This document shows, piece after piece, positions 53,936 through 64,000 of a stretch of 64,000 nucleotides of DNA. This DNA is from Agriotes lineatus (Eukaryota > Arthropoda > Insecta > Coleoptera > Elateridae). The notes below the pieces were generated by a model. It saw only the letters and a list, made by a program, of their open reading frames with translations. It searched no databases and was not told where the DNA came from. Position 1 is the first letter of the stretch; each line of letters opens with the position of its first letter. The position numbers were made by a program, and so were the translations under genes. The DNA is taken from the NCBI GenBank assembly GCA_940337035.1, contig OW679202.1, positions 23,265,224 through 23,329,223 of the forward strand. Direction: 5' to 3'.

Positions 53936-56030
53936 TTAATCGTCTGAATCACTGGAGAGAAAGATTTCTTGAGGAAGTCTAGGTTTAAGACGAGTTTGAA
54001 GAGAGCGTTGACCAATCCCGTAGTGTTGTGGCCCTGGACATTCATTGATATTTTCCAGTACTTTTTTGGACGTTTCGCGAATATAGTTTTTGATTGAGGT
54101 TATGCTCAGTTCTTGATGCAGTTGTTCATTGCGTACAAACCATTCAGCATTGGTGGCAATCCGCAAAACTTTATTTTGGAAAGTTTGAATTTTCCTTATG
54201 TTTGTGTGGCTTGCTGTTCCCCATACAGCGCACGCGTATGTGAGAGTTGGTTTTAATATTGATTTGTATATCGTCGTAGCACATTCAATTGGAAGGGGGG
54301 GACCTTTTATTCAAGATTGAATAGAGTCTCATTAGTTTTGCATTCAGCTTTTTATTTATGTGATACCCTCATCTTAATTGACGATCTAGATACAGCCCAA
54401 GATACTTAACTGCCGAGTCGTTTGGGTTCCATGTTATCTGCCTACCATTTATAATTATCGGTGCTGGATTAGTAAGTCTTCTTAGGGTCATTATATTGGT
54501 TTCACATTTAGAAGCATTTAGCTTGATGTTCCAATTAGCGAACCATTTGGATAGTGTACTAACTGCATCTTGGAGGGTTTGGGAAGCAATATTGATATCG
54601 TTGTACTGGGTTATAACCGAGGTATCGTCAGCGTACATAATCACACATGAGTTATTGGGGGTGGGTATATCGTAAACAAAAATATTGAATAATAATAGTC
54701 CCAAAACTGATCCCCGAGGAACACCTGAACTTATTTTCTTCTTTTCTGATCTAGAGTTGTTAATTTTCACAACAAAGGTTCTACTATCCATAAATGACAT
54801 GATAATATTTGTTAAATATTCTGGAAAGTTTAAATTAACCATTTTGTAGATAAGACTCCTTTGCCACACCTTGTCAAAAGCTTGTGCTACATCGAGGAAA
54901 GCAATCGTAGTATGCAGTTTACTCTAGTACCCTTTGACTATTATTTCATTGAGTCTTAGAAGTTGATGTGTCGTAGAATGTTTAGGGCGGAAGCCAAATT
55001 GGAACATAAGAATAATATGATGTGAGTCAAGATATGATTGGAGTGGAGCATAGATAATTTTTTCGAGGATTTTAGATAGGGTGCATAGCAAGCCAATAGG
55101 TCTATAGTTGGCAGGATCACTATGATTTTTCCGTGGATTTGGAAATACTAAAATCTCAGCATGTTTCCATGCAGTAGGAAAATAACCGATTGCCAAGTAT
55201 ATATTGAAGATCGTTGTTAAAAACGCCAGGGCTTTAGGGGTTAACTTTTTTAGTATTATGTTAGGTATAAGATCACTGCCAGGAGATTTTTATTTGGAAG
55301 TTGTTTAATGAACTTTTCTATCTCCTGGGGAGAGGTTGTTGAGATATCCTCAGTTGGCAGAGGTAGTCGATTCTCAATTTGTTTGTGTATGTTATTAGTG
55401 AATTCCAAATTTTCTTGCTCAATGTTTAGCATGAAGGTTTCCTGGAGATGATTTGCCATCACTTCAGATTTTTCATTGTCACTGCAGTAGTTAACATTGT
55501 TGTGTTTAATGGTTGGAATAACTGTTTGTAGGCTCATAATCTTCTTAGGAGCACGCCACATGGTTCGGTCATTTGGCTCTAGCATTTCTATATATTTTTT
55601 GTAGTTGTTTAACCTAAAGTTGTCAACTTCCCACTTTACTTGGTGTATCAAGCCGTTTAGTTGCAGTTTAAGATCTGGTTGTCGATTGCGCTGCCATCTT
55701 CTTCTTATATTGTTTTTCTGTTTAATTAGGTCTGATATATATTGCGGGAGCTTACAGTGTTGTGTGCGCTTTATTCTTTTGTTACTTTGTGTTATGGAAT
55801 TTTGTACTGCAACCGTAACCTTTTTGGTTAGTAAGTCTACACATAGATCCACATTTTCTCTTGTGTAAGGCAGATTTGTTGGTTTTAGGATATCATTTAG
55901 ATATTCTTGGAACATTTCCCAATCAATAGCACCATTATTAAGCTTAGGTGTATAGTTGATAGGTTGTGGGGAGTGTGTAAAGGTCAGAACAACAGGCAGA
56001 TGATCCGAATCGAGTTCTGTTTTACTTCCG
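53936..56030 (-). pseudogene. Jockey-type LINE: endonuclease end through RT and C-terminus
   Basis: Read from 56030: LDSDHLPVVLTFTHSPQP, the terminal motif of the APE endonuclease, and then a long linker frame (55915-55256, with RTMWRAPKKIMSLQ). RT blocks follow in three more frames: YRPIGLLCTLSKILEKIIY and FGFRPKHSTTHQLL (55196-54924); GVPRGSVLGLLLFNIFVYDI, IMYADDTSVITQ with intact YADD, and KYLGLYLDRQLR (54869-54369); and a C-terminal tail with AEWFVRNEQLHQEL and GPQHYGIGQRSLQTRLKPRL (54166-53936). The breaks are single stops or frameshifts, so this is the best-preserved LINE here. The 5' end is truncated just upstream of the endonuclease motif. A plus-strand T-run near 53790 may mark the 3' poly(A). 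Confidence 0.85.
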
Positions 56031-56034
56031 ACAT

Positions 56035-57759
56035 ACTATCACATTCTAATGTAACCATATGGGTGCAGAAATTCATCAAACCATTAAGACCAAATGTTCT
56101 CCATATTGTCAACTACTTTTTGGAGAGAAAATCCGCACTTATAATGTCACCTGAACAAACCCTGAATCAGCACGTCGTATAGCTTCGAAAGTAAAATCAA
56201 GAATCCTCAAAATTTCCGGAAAGGAAATGTGGGCGGGAAGGGTATCCCAACCCTGAAACTGAATACGGAAAGTTTTTTAAAGTTACTACAGACTATTTAA
56301 CCGATCTGAAATACAAACTTTAAAAACGAATGCATTTGTATAACTTGAAAGCTGTGAGCAAGATTTAAAATCAATTGCTGAATAACGACTTACATTGGAA
56401 AACGAAAATAAAAAATAACAATCTTTCTCATGAGCTTTATTACAATGAGGCGACAGCTGTCATGCACCATCGGTATTATCGAAGCCTACAGGTCACCTTC
56501 TCTGACATAGACTATTTACTATTTTACAACGGTAAATATATATCCCACAGAGAATCATCAGGTCATTGAAACAATTTATTTTTTGTGTTTGAGTATATGT
56601 GGCTTAAAAAATATATTGATTTATTTGGTTTATCTTCCTGAAAAGTTTATACCTATTTAATATTCCAAACTTTTACGCAAAATGGAATTACAACACACAA
56701 TATTGTTATTTAACGAAAATAATATCTAGCTCATAACTATCCCCGGTGTCCCTAGTTGTTCGCCTTGTCGTGAAGTATATTCACCTACAGAACACTAAGG
56801 AGTTTGGCTACAATAAACGTTTTCTCTCGCACCTCAGGGAACAGAGTAAACGCCGTTTAGGTTAATGACACATGCATTGTTTCTAATCATGGAAACAATT
56901 TAGAATTAGGTTTTGTTTTATTTCTCAAATTAGGGCTGCCGTGTTGTTTTTAAAAGGTCAAACTACTTAGTTACAGGCTAACGTCGTCTCTACGGATAGT
57001 CGCCAAATGCACTTCACCAGAAGCTAACCCTTTTAATTTGTTAGAAAATAATTTACTTTTTAGGAGGCTTTAAATAATCAAATTTGTTTTCGAACCTGCC
57101 ACCAAATGCAACTATTGAAATTGACACCAATTGGGGAATAGATTAATATTGTTCATACTCTCATGAACTGCTTGGTTCTGCATTATCACAGCTATGTAGC
57201 ACTAATGCAGTTATTATTTGTTTCTAATGTAGTAGCTGTAAATATTCAATGAAAACAATTGGTTTGAACAAAAATATAAAAGTTGTATGCAAAGCGGTTG
57301 GCTGCACTACTTCAATTGGTATTAGGCCTTATTGATGAGTGTAGTTATGCTCAAAGATATGTTAGTGTACTAGATCAAAAGCAGTAGTGGCCGCAGAACT
57401 TCAGCAGAGACGTGGGAGCGTCTAGGTGTTGCGAATGCCACGAAATTTAATTTGAAGTTGTGTCTTCGATGCAGTCAATGTATCTGAATTTGCACTCTCG
57501 TTGTTTCCATTCCAAAAAACGAGTTTTAATTAAGTTTAACGTTTGCCTTTCATTTAGAAATTTTGTATATAAAATCTTGAAATTGACAAAATGAAAGATA
57601 CATAATGTATTTATACAAAAAAGTGAAGTACAATATCTTAGTTAAAAATTTAGCTACTTTTCTTTGAAAAGCTGCCTTGCCATGAAATATTTTTTTTAAA
57701 TGTGAAACGTTTTCACATTGTCGTTAGCAATGAATTCAAGGGTTTTAATTTCGAGCCAT
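56035..57759. other. Unassigned sequence
   Basis: AT-rich. Nothing with a recognisable motif or repeat border in 1.7 kb. Confidence 0.4.
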
Positions 57760-57770
57760 GATGCGATAGT

Positions 57771-58055
57771 AGAGAGATAGAGCGTATGGCCGAGCAAGCA
57801 ACACGCTTGAGTCTCAGGCGCTAGCCCGGGTTCGACCACCGGCGACTACACCGGGATTTTTAAAAAGGTTTTCCCTCCGGTTACCATACTAGCTTCTGTG
57901 GTAGTCATTAACCCGTAACAAGATAACTTTTCCTCAGTTTCGACGGGCAAGGCTCGCCGCCTACCCAGCTTAAGAAGAAATAAGGCTCATAGAACCACGA
58001 CTTCGTGGTTAAAACATGCCACTGGCATAAAATAAGAGAAAGAAGAAGAAGAAGA
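57771..58055 (+). mobile_element. tRNA-derived SINE with (GAA)n tail
   Basis: A-box-like TATGGCCGAGCAAGCAACAC and B box GGGTTCGACCACCG head a 285-bp unit that contains ACGACTTCGTGGTTAAAACA and ends AGAGAAAGAAGAAGAAGAAG. The flanks GATGCGATAGT (57760-57770) and GATGCGGTAGT (58056-58066) are an 11-bp duplication with one mismatch. This family is unrelated to the SINE at 2.9 kb. Its tail matches that of the RTE-like LINEs at 30.4 and 46.6 kb, which may have supplied the machinery. Confidence 0.8.
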
Positions 58056-58066
58056 GATGCGGTAGT

Positions 58067-60699
58067 TTATTTTAATATTCTCTTTTAAGTAAAGAAGTAC
58101 AAAAGAAATCACTAGGCACCAAGTCAGACCTGTAGGATAAGTTGCAGATAATGTTAAACTTCAGATTGTAAAAAAACTGAAGGATGGAGCATACGCTCAG
58201 TCTATTTTGTTTACGATGTTCGTCACTAACTTGTATTTGTGAGCAAGAAACGGGAATGTCCTATTTATGATGTCAAGTAATTGCTATATTATCATCCTAG
58301 TTTTTTGGTAAATATAAATATATATACTAATGTGAATTCCAATTTTGTAGTACTTGTTAATAATAATAAAAGATCACCATTGTTTGATTCACACAGATGC
58401 GTGCATCAAAACCTTTTTGATTATAATTATTCATGTAATTCAAGTCATAACTGTTCTATCTCATCAAAGGTCGTGGTAAAGTCAAATTTGCATCTCGCCG
58501 TATTTGTTTGCCTCTGTTAATATTGGAAAGGAATTTGTAAGCTTCCCTTAATGGCTTTTAAGCGGATGGATACATTTTCTAATAGAACTTAAGCCGACTT
58601 AGCATATTTGGGATCATGTGTTTATGGATTTCGTTCAATTGCCTCATTGAGAGAGCTTAGCATTAAGATTCTTAGAATAAGTATTTATTCCTACGTGCGA
58701 CGCTCCGATTGGCTACGCAGGATCGTCTCAGCCAATAGTGCTCGAGCTTTCCCCTCCTTGATGAATTTGCGAGTTCGGCTCGTTAGCAGCGTTAGTTAGA
58801 TTCAGAATTTCGAGTAAGCAAGTTCAGCTATGCTTTGTGCTGGTTTGCGGTTCGGTCTCACTCCCTGGTAAAGACGGTTCCAGGTTGTTATGTGTGACGG
58901 TTACGCGCAATTTCCCTATTTTCGCGTGGCCAATCCAAGCGTATCACAACAGTTGAAGCTATTGTAAAAAACCATCGGTCCATCAGTGGCGTTTGTAATC
59001 GTTGTTACTCAATATACTCGTGTTTGTTAAGTCTTGTTTCACTCCAACAAATAACTGAACCCAAGTCAGGGTTATTAAGTGGCAGTTCCCGGCAATCCCA
59101 TTGAACCGGAATTCGCAGCGGATTAACTGGAGGCCCCATTCGTGGAAGCCTCTTTTCAAGTTAATCATACAGAAAACAACCATTCTCCACCCTCACGATT
59201 AAGTAACTATAGCTTAGCAAGCACACCCTTGCAGGGGTGATTGAGTAGTATTCGTTAAAGACTAATAGTGCTCATTGATTGAAGTCACATATTATTCTTG
59301 GAGCTCATCAATTACTTACAGGCTGCTTTGTGGGTTGCTTCAATTTATGAAAAATGTTGTAATGTAATACCTAGGATTTTTCATTCTAATGTTACGTTTA
59401 TCCTGCAGCCTCGCTGCTTGCATAGCGCCGAGTAATGATGGTGAAACAAAACAAGCAATATGTATTGTCACAGTTATCTTCTAACAACGCTGCTCACCAT
59501 GCTTCTCTCTGTTATTCTCGCCACAGCAACTACAACAAACTACGTGTAGTTCCTTATTCGAGCTGACCATCGCCCAGCATTCCGAAATTTGTGCTGTGAT
59601 TGGATCTTTCAAAGCCACTCACCCTCCCTAGCGACTGTCAACGGCAATTCTCATTACTCTCTTTGTCTTTTTGCTTTAGTAGTATTGTGTTGATAAGAAA
59701 AATAGTATTCAATATCAAAAGTATGAATGACGATGTACAACAGACACTGATATCAGCTGTTTTTGAACGCAACGCTATTTGGGTTCAGCGGAATGCAGAT
59801 CACAACAACAGATTCAAATTGGACAAGATATGGCCGTTTCAACATTCGCTGTAACGGATTTGCACAGTACCTATTCGCCATTTTTCTGCTGTAGTTGCAA
59901 AAGAAATTTCAACCGTTTTTCTGGCTCTAGAAAGGGCGTTGCTCAATATTTCCTTTGATTGACCAAAACCTTTCCTAACATAAGGTTTTATGATGTCTCA
60001 ATAAGGTGTAGGATTCGTCATTTTAAAAAACGAAATAGACCTTCATTTCACTACCTGGAATGACGTACTCTTCAGGATTGTTAAGTTAGCCATTCTTCAT
60101 TATACGGCACACAGCAGGCTTCTGAAAGTATCTCCCTCACTTGGTTTTTCGTAGGCTTCAACCTCAATGAAAGTAAACTTACAATTATTAGCATTGCTTG
60201 CTGCGGGGAGAACTATTAAAAAGTAAATCTGTTAATTAAAGAACATGGAACCTGATCATTTAGCAGAAACTATTCGAATGTGCTTCCCTATAGAATTTAG
60301 GTAGTTAGGGAATTCCCATTTCTTGTAGTATTAGTGATTTCTTTGATTTCTTTTAAGTTGGTGGCTGCATATGCTGTGGTTGTAGAATGTAGAACTTGTC
60401 ATAACACTAATAAAACCTATTTAACCATCAGAGATGGACTCTTGATTCCTAGTACACACATTTTTCTGCTAGACTAGCATATAAATTTACCAAACATTTC
60501 AAAATAGTAAGTTCAATTGTTTTCTGTTACTTACAACAGCTGCCTAAAGTTCAGCGTTGTTTTGCATAAAATCGTGAATATCTTCAAAACAGTTGAGGTT
60601 AGACCCATACAACTTTTACAAGAATGATGAGTATTTCCATTCAAAACTTTTAAGCTACAATTTTTTGAGACACCCTGAATAACCAAAACTATTTTAGTA
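58067..60699. other. Unassigned sequence
   Basis: A GC-richer patch at about 58690-59130 has no supported gene. The remainder is AT-rich. A minus-strand frame near 60531-60716 ends beside GAGACACCCTGAAT, which resembles a mariner-type terminus but has no visible partner. Confidence 0.35.
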
Positions 60700-61580
60700 A
60701 TGTGTACCACCTTCATACCTCTTGTCGAAACTCTTGTCAGTCAATTACAAACCAACATTATTAACCAAGTCTCCGATTGTTTCAAAGCAAATAAACTTTC
60801 TTTAAACCAAAATAAAACTACCACTTTACTATTTTCAAATAAACAAAATATCTGCGAAACCTTAAAATTTGTAGGCCTCACCTTGGATAGCAGACTAACT
60901 TAGCAAGCACACGTTGACAATCTTTCAATGAACTTATCAAGAACGATCTATGTAATTAGACAAATAAAAAATCGAGTAACCTTAGATGCTGCCAATTTTG
61001 CATACCACGCATTATTTTATAGTGTGATGACGTACCGTCTTGTAAACTGGGGTACATCTACACATATTAAAAAAAATATTGTACAAAAAGAGCGTTGAGA
61101 GCGTTGACGGGAGCGAGTCGGTTAGACAGTTGTAATCATTGTTCAAAAAATTTTACATATTAACGCTACCATCAGCAATACTACAGGTATTGCAATCTAT
61201 TACACATAGAAGAACATTATGGTGATTATACAAAAACGGCAATGCCCATGGTTACGACACCCGCAATCGAGGCGATATACAGGTTCCCCAGCAGAGAGTA
61301 ACATCCACTAAACGAAATAACTTCGGAATAGGATTGTTTAATTCGCTCCCTAGTACTCTCAAAGATGCCCCAACAAAAAACATTAAAGTTAAGCTTAAAA
61401 AACATTGTCTGACCAATGTACACTATGAACTTTCCGATTTCAGATTTGATGAAAATTAAGACTACCTTGTTTTATTGACTATAGTATTTTTTGTTACTCA
61501 ATTTTTCTGTACATAACTGTTTTATTTGTGTATATGCATTATATTTCCTAAATTTTAAGGCGAATTGTAATATAAAAATA
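60700..61580 (+). pseudogene. LINE 3' end (RT thumb to C-terminus)
   Basis: VSDCFKANKLSLNQNKTTTL and LKFVGLTLDSRLT are the RT palm-thumb region (N-L-LN--KT..., -FLG--LD--L-W). A TAG at the expected Trp codon is followed by TIYVIRQIKNRVTL and AYHALFYSVMTYRLVNWG, then after frameshifts HGYDTRNRGDIQVPQQ and GLFNSLPSTLKD, the familiar H-Y-TR tail of CR1/Jockey-superfamily polymerases. The frame stops at 61457 and the copy ends in a (TAC)n tail. The catalytic YADD is not included. Confidence 0.75.
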
Positions 61581-61586
61581 ATAAAT

Positions 61587-61613
61587 ACTACTACTACTGC
61601 TACTACTACTACT
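61587..61613. repeat. (TAC)n microsatellite at a LINE 3' end
   Basis: About nine ACT/TAC repeats with one change, directly following the LINE 3' untranslated part. Probably its original tail. Confidence 0.8.
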
Positions 61614-62433
61614 TTTAACTTTTATACAAGAGATATCTATGCAACTGCCGTAGTTTAGAAATAGCTTCCACCTCAGCATTGTTGCTGGACCCAATACTAA
61701 TTAAACTCGCTGGTACTATAAAAATGAATTTATACCAATTAAAAGGATGAATAGAAACCGATCAATAAAATGCAGTATCTTCCATAATTAATGAAAGACG
61801 TTGAAAACTTAGAAGAACTTAGTAATGACTTGATAATCTTACTTTTCAAGATTTATATTTTTTATTATATTTAACTACTTAAAATCTCATAGCAAAGTTG
61901 ATTTTAACAACAGATAGTTCTAGATTTAGAGCAAAAATTAATTACCTCAGAGGGAAAACAGGTCGCTCTTCCACAGCATTTGAATTGATTTAATCCTTAA
62001 CTGCTTCACAGTTTCTGGTTCAATGTATTGAAGTCCTTTGCGGCACCCTTGCGTGTCCGAAAAACATATTTTAATAATTCTTGCGTTGTTCATATAACAG
62101 GAGAAAGTAACTATGTAACGTTTTTCTCTTTCGAATTTAATTTCAGTCCTGGCAAATTATTCTGGAAATTTATGACTCCCACTAATTTCGAAAAAGTTCA
62201 AACAGTTTGTTAATTTCTACCTCGATTAAGCTCAATCGAAGGAAAATTCACTCAATCTCAAATTTACAAGATCAGGAAAACACAATTTATAAATTAACGA
62301 TATAATGCTGTTAACTAGTTGCACCAAATAATACTTAATTTCATGAAAATGCTATTTACATTAATAAAATTACATTTATTTTTTGACTCGCATTTTCTGT
62401 TCCTGGCTGTTCCGCAACTCAATTAGCAAGTAA
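61614..62433. other. Unassigned AT-rich sequence
   Basis: No supported feature. Confidence 0.4.
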
Positions 62434-62850
62434 GTGTCGATGGAGGCTGCATTGGACCTGAGGCGAAGTATGTATAACTTGCCACCGACGCGGCGGGCGT
62501 GGCTTACGAGTGGGGCAGTTTGCTTACGTTTTTGGTTTGTTGCAAACACACTCATGAAATACAGAAATTACAAAATACCTGTAGTCCCGGGGCGATGTAT
62601 TAGCTGGTGCGGATCATGGTTGTGCTTTAGAATGGAAATTCGTTACTCCCAGAGTAACGGCAACGTGGGATTTTACCTAGAGATATTCGCCCGCCAACGG
62701 CCGATGGAATTGGCAGCGAAGATATTTGGACTCGGCGAGCGGCTTCAAATTTGTATCAGAGCAGGACAATTTGCCTTAGGTCAGCTGTTAGGAAGGCGTT
62801 GCTGGACGTACAATGTGATTCCTACAGGTATTTTTATTAATAGGTTATAA
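62434..62850 (+). other. Unrecognised 138-codon open frame
   Basis: It starts MSMEAALDLRRSMYN and ends TYNVIPTGIFINRL. Base composition is closer to balanced than the surroundings, but no domain, signal peptide or convincing membrane segment is visible. It is followed directly by a tandem-repeat region. It could be a transposon fragment or chance. Confidence 0.2.
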
Positions 62851-62908
62851 TATTCTTGTGGCCTACGGTAGTGTCGAAGACGTGGTGTTTTAAATTGACA
62901 GGAAGTGC

Positions 62909-63080
62909 TCTAAGAGACAGAGAACGCTGTCACATGCTAAGGCACAGGTCGGTTTCAAGGAATGCCTTAGGAGACAGAGAATGCTGTCACATGCTAAGGC
63001 AAAGTTCGATTTCAGGGAATGCCTTAGAAGACAGAGAACGCCGTGAAATGCTAAGCCAGAAGAGGGTTGGAAGAAGATAC
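62909..63080 (+). repeat. Three 57-bp tandem units (19 residues each if read)
   Basis: AGACAGAGAACGCTGTCACA recurs at 62915, 62972 and 63029 with a strict 57-bp period and about ten differences per unit. The period is a multiple of three, so one plus-strand frame (62856-63086) reads three units of the form L-DRE-CHML-...-NA. Whether this is translated is unknown. Confidence 0.8.
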
Positions 63081-63086
63081 GTCTAG

Positions 63087-64000
63087 AAACTCAAGTCGGA
63101 TGGTCGGGATCGGTGGACTCAAGCGACTCACGTGATTTAAAATGGTTACGAAGTCTTCTTTTATACTTTTTGGGCGGCTTTGTTATCTGTGCTTTTCTAG
63201 AGGGGTTCAATACGAACTGCGCGGCGCACCGGTTTGCGCTTCGTCCGCGCATAGCTAGTGCTTGGTTTGTTATCACCAGCTCGAGCGCTAATTAGATGTA
63301 ACGCCTAATTACGTCTAAATAAGCGATGTACAAATTAAATACATTTTTGACGAAGAATGTATAATTTGCTGCAGATGCTAGCCTTACAAATATGGTGTTT
63401 TCTATACAAAAGATGCACCCCATATCTCCTCATTCTTCTGTGTGTCACAAACCACATTTTGTCGTAAATGAATACATATAACTACCATCAGATAATAGAA
63501 AAAACATCCTTTCTTAAATCGAAAAACTGAATTCACAACCTGCAACCTTGGCATCACTGTTCCTTTCATCCCGCCATGAGAGAGAGGTGAGCAGCTAGAG
63601 AGTAAGTTGTCCCAGAGAGCATCTCAGCTACATGCAAAAGGTGGGTCTAGGCGAGCACCCATGCGCAAGCATCAAGGCAGCATATATGAACTCTCACTTA
63701 TTGTTGTCTATCTTTTGATCGGTTTTCCGATATTTTTAACATCTCTAAAACTAATGTCTTCCATCAAAGTGTCCTACCAGTGATGACACCCGTAGTTGAA
63801 ACTGTAATAACAACAACTTTTTCCATTAAGCTATTACTAGTTCAGCTAGCAATGGAAAGAGTTATACTCAGTGGCGTAACAAGACGATTTGGCGCCGGTG
63901 TGCAAGAATAAATGATAGCCGCTGTAGACAAGAAGTTTCAGAAAAAAGAGGGGGGGGAGTAATTTTAAGAAAATTAATAAGCTCTTTTCTTAACATGAAA
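63087..64000. other. Unassigned sequence to the window end
   Basis: No supported gene. CAGTGGCGTAACAAG at about 63870 resembles a hAT-type terminus, but its partner would lie beyond the window. Confidence 0.3.

Overview
The window looks like a stretch of insect (arthropod) nuclear genome made almost entirely of old mobile elements. It is AT-rich, with a few CpG-rich islands. It carries mariner, hAT, P-element, PIF/Harbinger-like and Crypton-like DNA transposons, Jockey/I/RTE-type LINEs, Penelope-like elements, a Ty3/Gypsy element and several tRNA-derived SINEs. The tyrosine-recombinase gene has short introns of 54-55 bp. I find no intact conserved host gene, rRNA, functional tRNA, operon or CRISPR array. 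The species cannot be fixed from the sequence.

Layout. 0-9.4 kb: a broken mariner transposase at the left edge, a 1.19 kb hAT-type element, a tRNA-SINE, a 0.88 kb PIF-like element and three LINE remnants. 9.4-24.6 kb: a nested complex in which a Crypton-like tyrosine recombinase gene was split by a hAT element, which was itself split by a Gypsy retrotransposon. The two halves lie in circularly permuted order. Between them are a broken ZMYM1/hAT-type transposase with a three-level nested insertion, and a macrosatellite of ~950 bp units (16.0-19.9 kb) that is interrupted by its own transposon. 24.6-26.0 kb: a Penelope-like element with a hammerhead-ribozyme-like fold at its end. 26-30 kb: AT-rich sequence with little recognisable content.

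30-41 kb: LINE pieces, (GTCCC)n arrays, a cluster of tRNA-like units, an unidentified broken gene with its own TATA box and poly(A) signal that is split by a 284-bp P-like MITE, a second Penelope element, and an RNase H-bearing LINE. 41.5-45.3 kb: a CpG-rich, gene-less stretch and a 1.7 kb element with GC-rich subterminal arrays. 45.3-50.1 kb: two RTE-like LINEs (one split by a snapback MITE), a 727-bp palindrome built from a transposase 3' end, and tRNA-like repeats. 50-64 kb: sparse, with a Jockey LINE (53.9-56.0), a SINE with a (GAA)n tail (57.8), another LINE 3' end (60.7-61.6) and a 57-bp tandem repeat (62.9).

How it fits together. There are no cooperating genes. What can be read is a history of insertion. 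Several target-site duplications are perfect, and removing the inserted elements restores reading frames at three places (tyrosine recombinase, RTE LINE, unidentified gene). The most unusual observation is the circular permutation at 9.4-24.6 kb. It implies an excised-and-reinserted circle, an eroded tandem duplication, or a misassembly.
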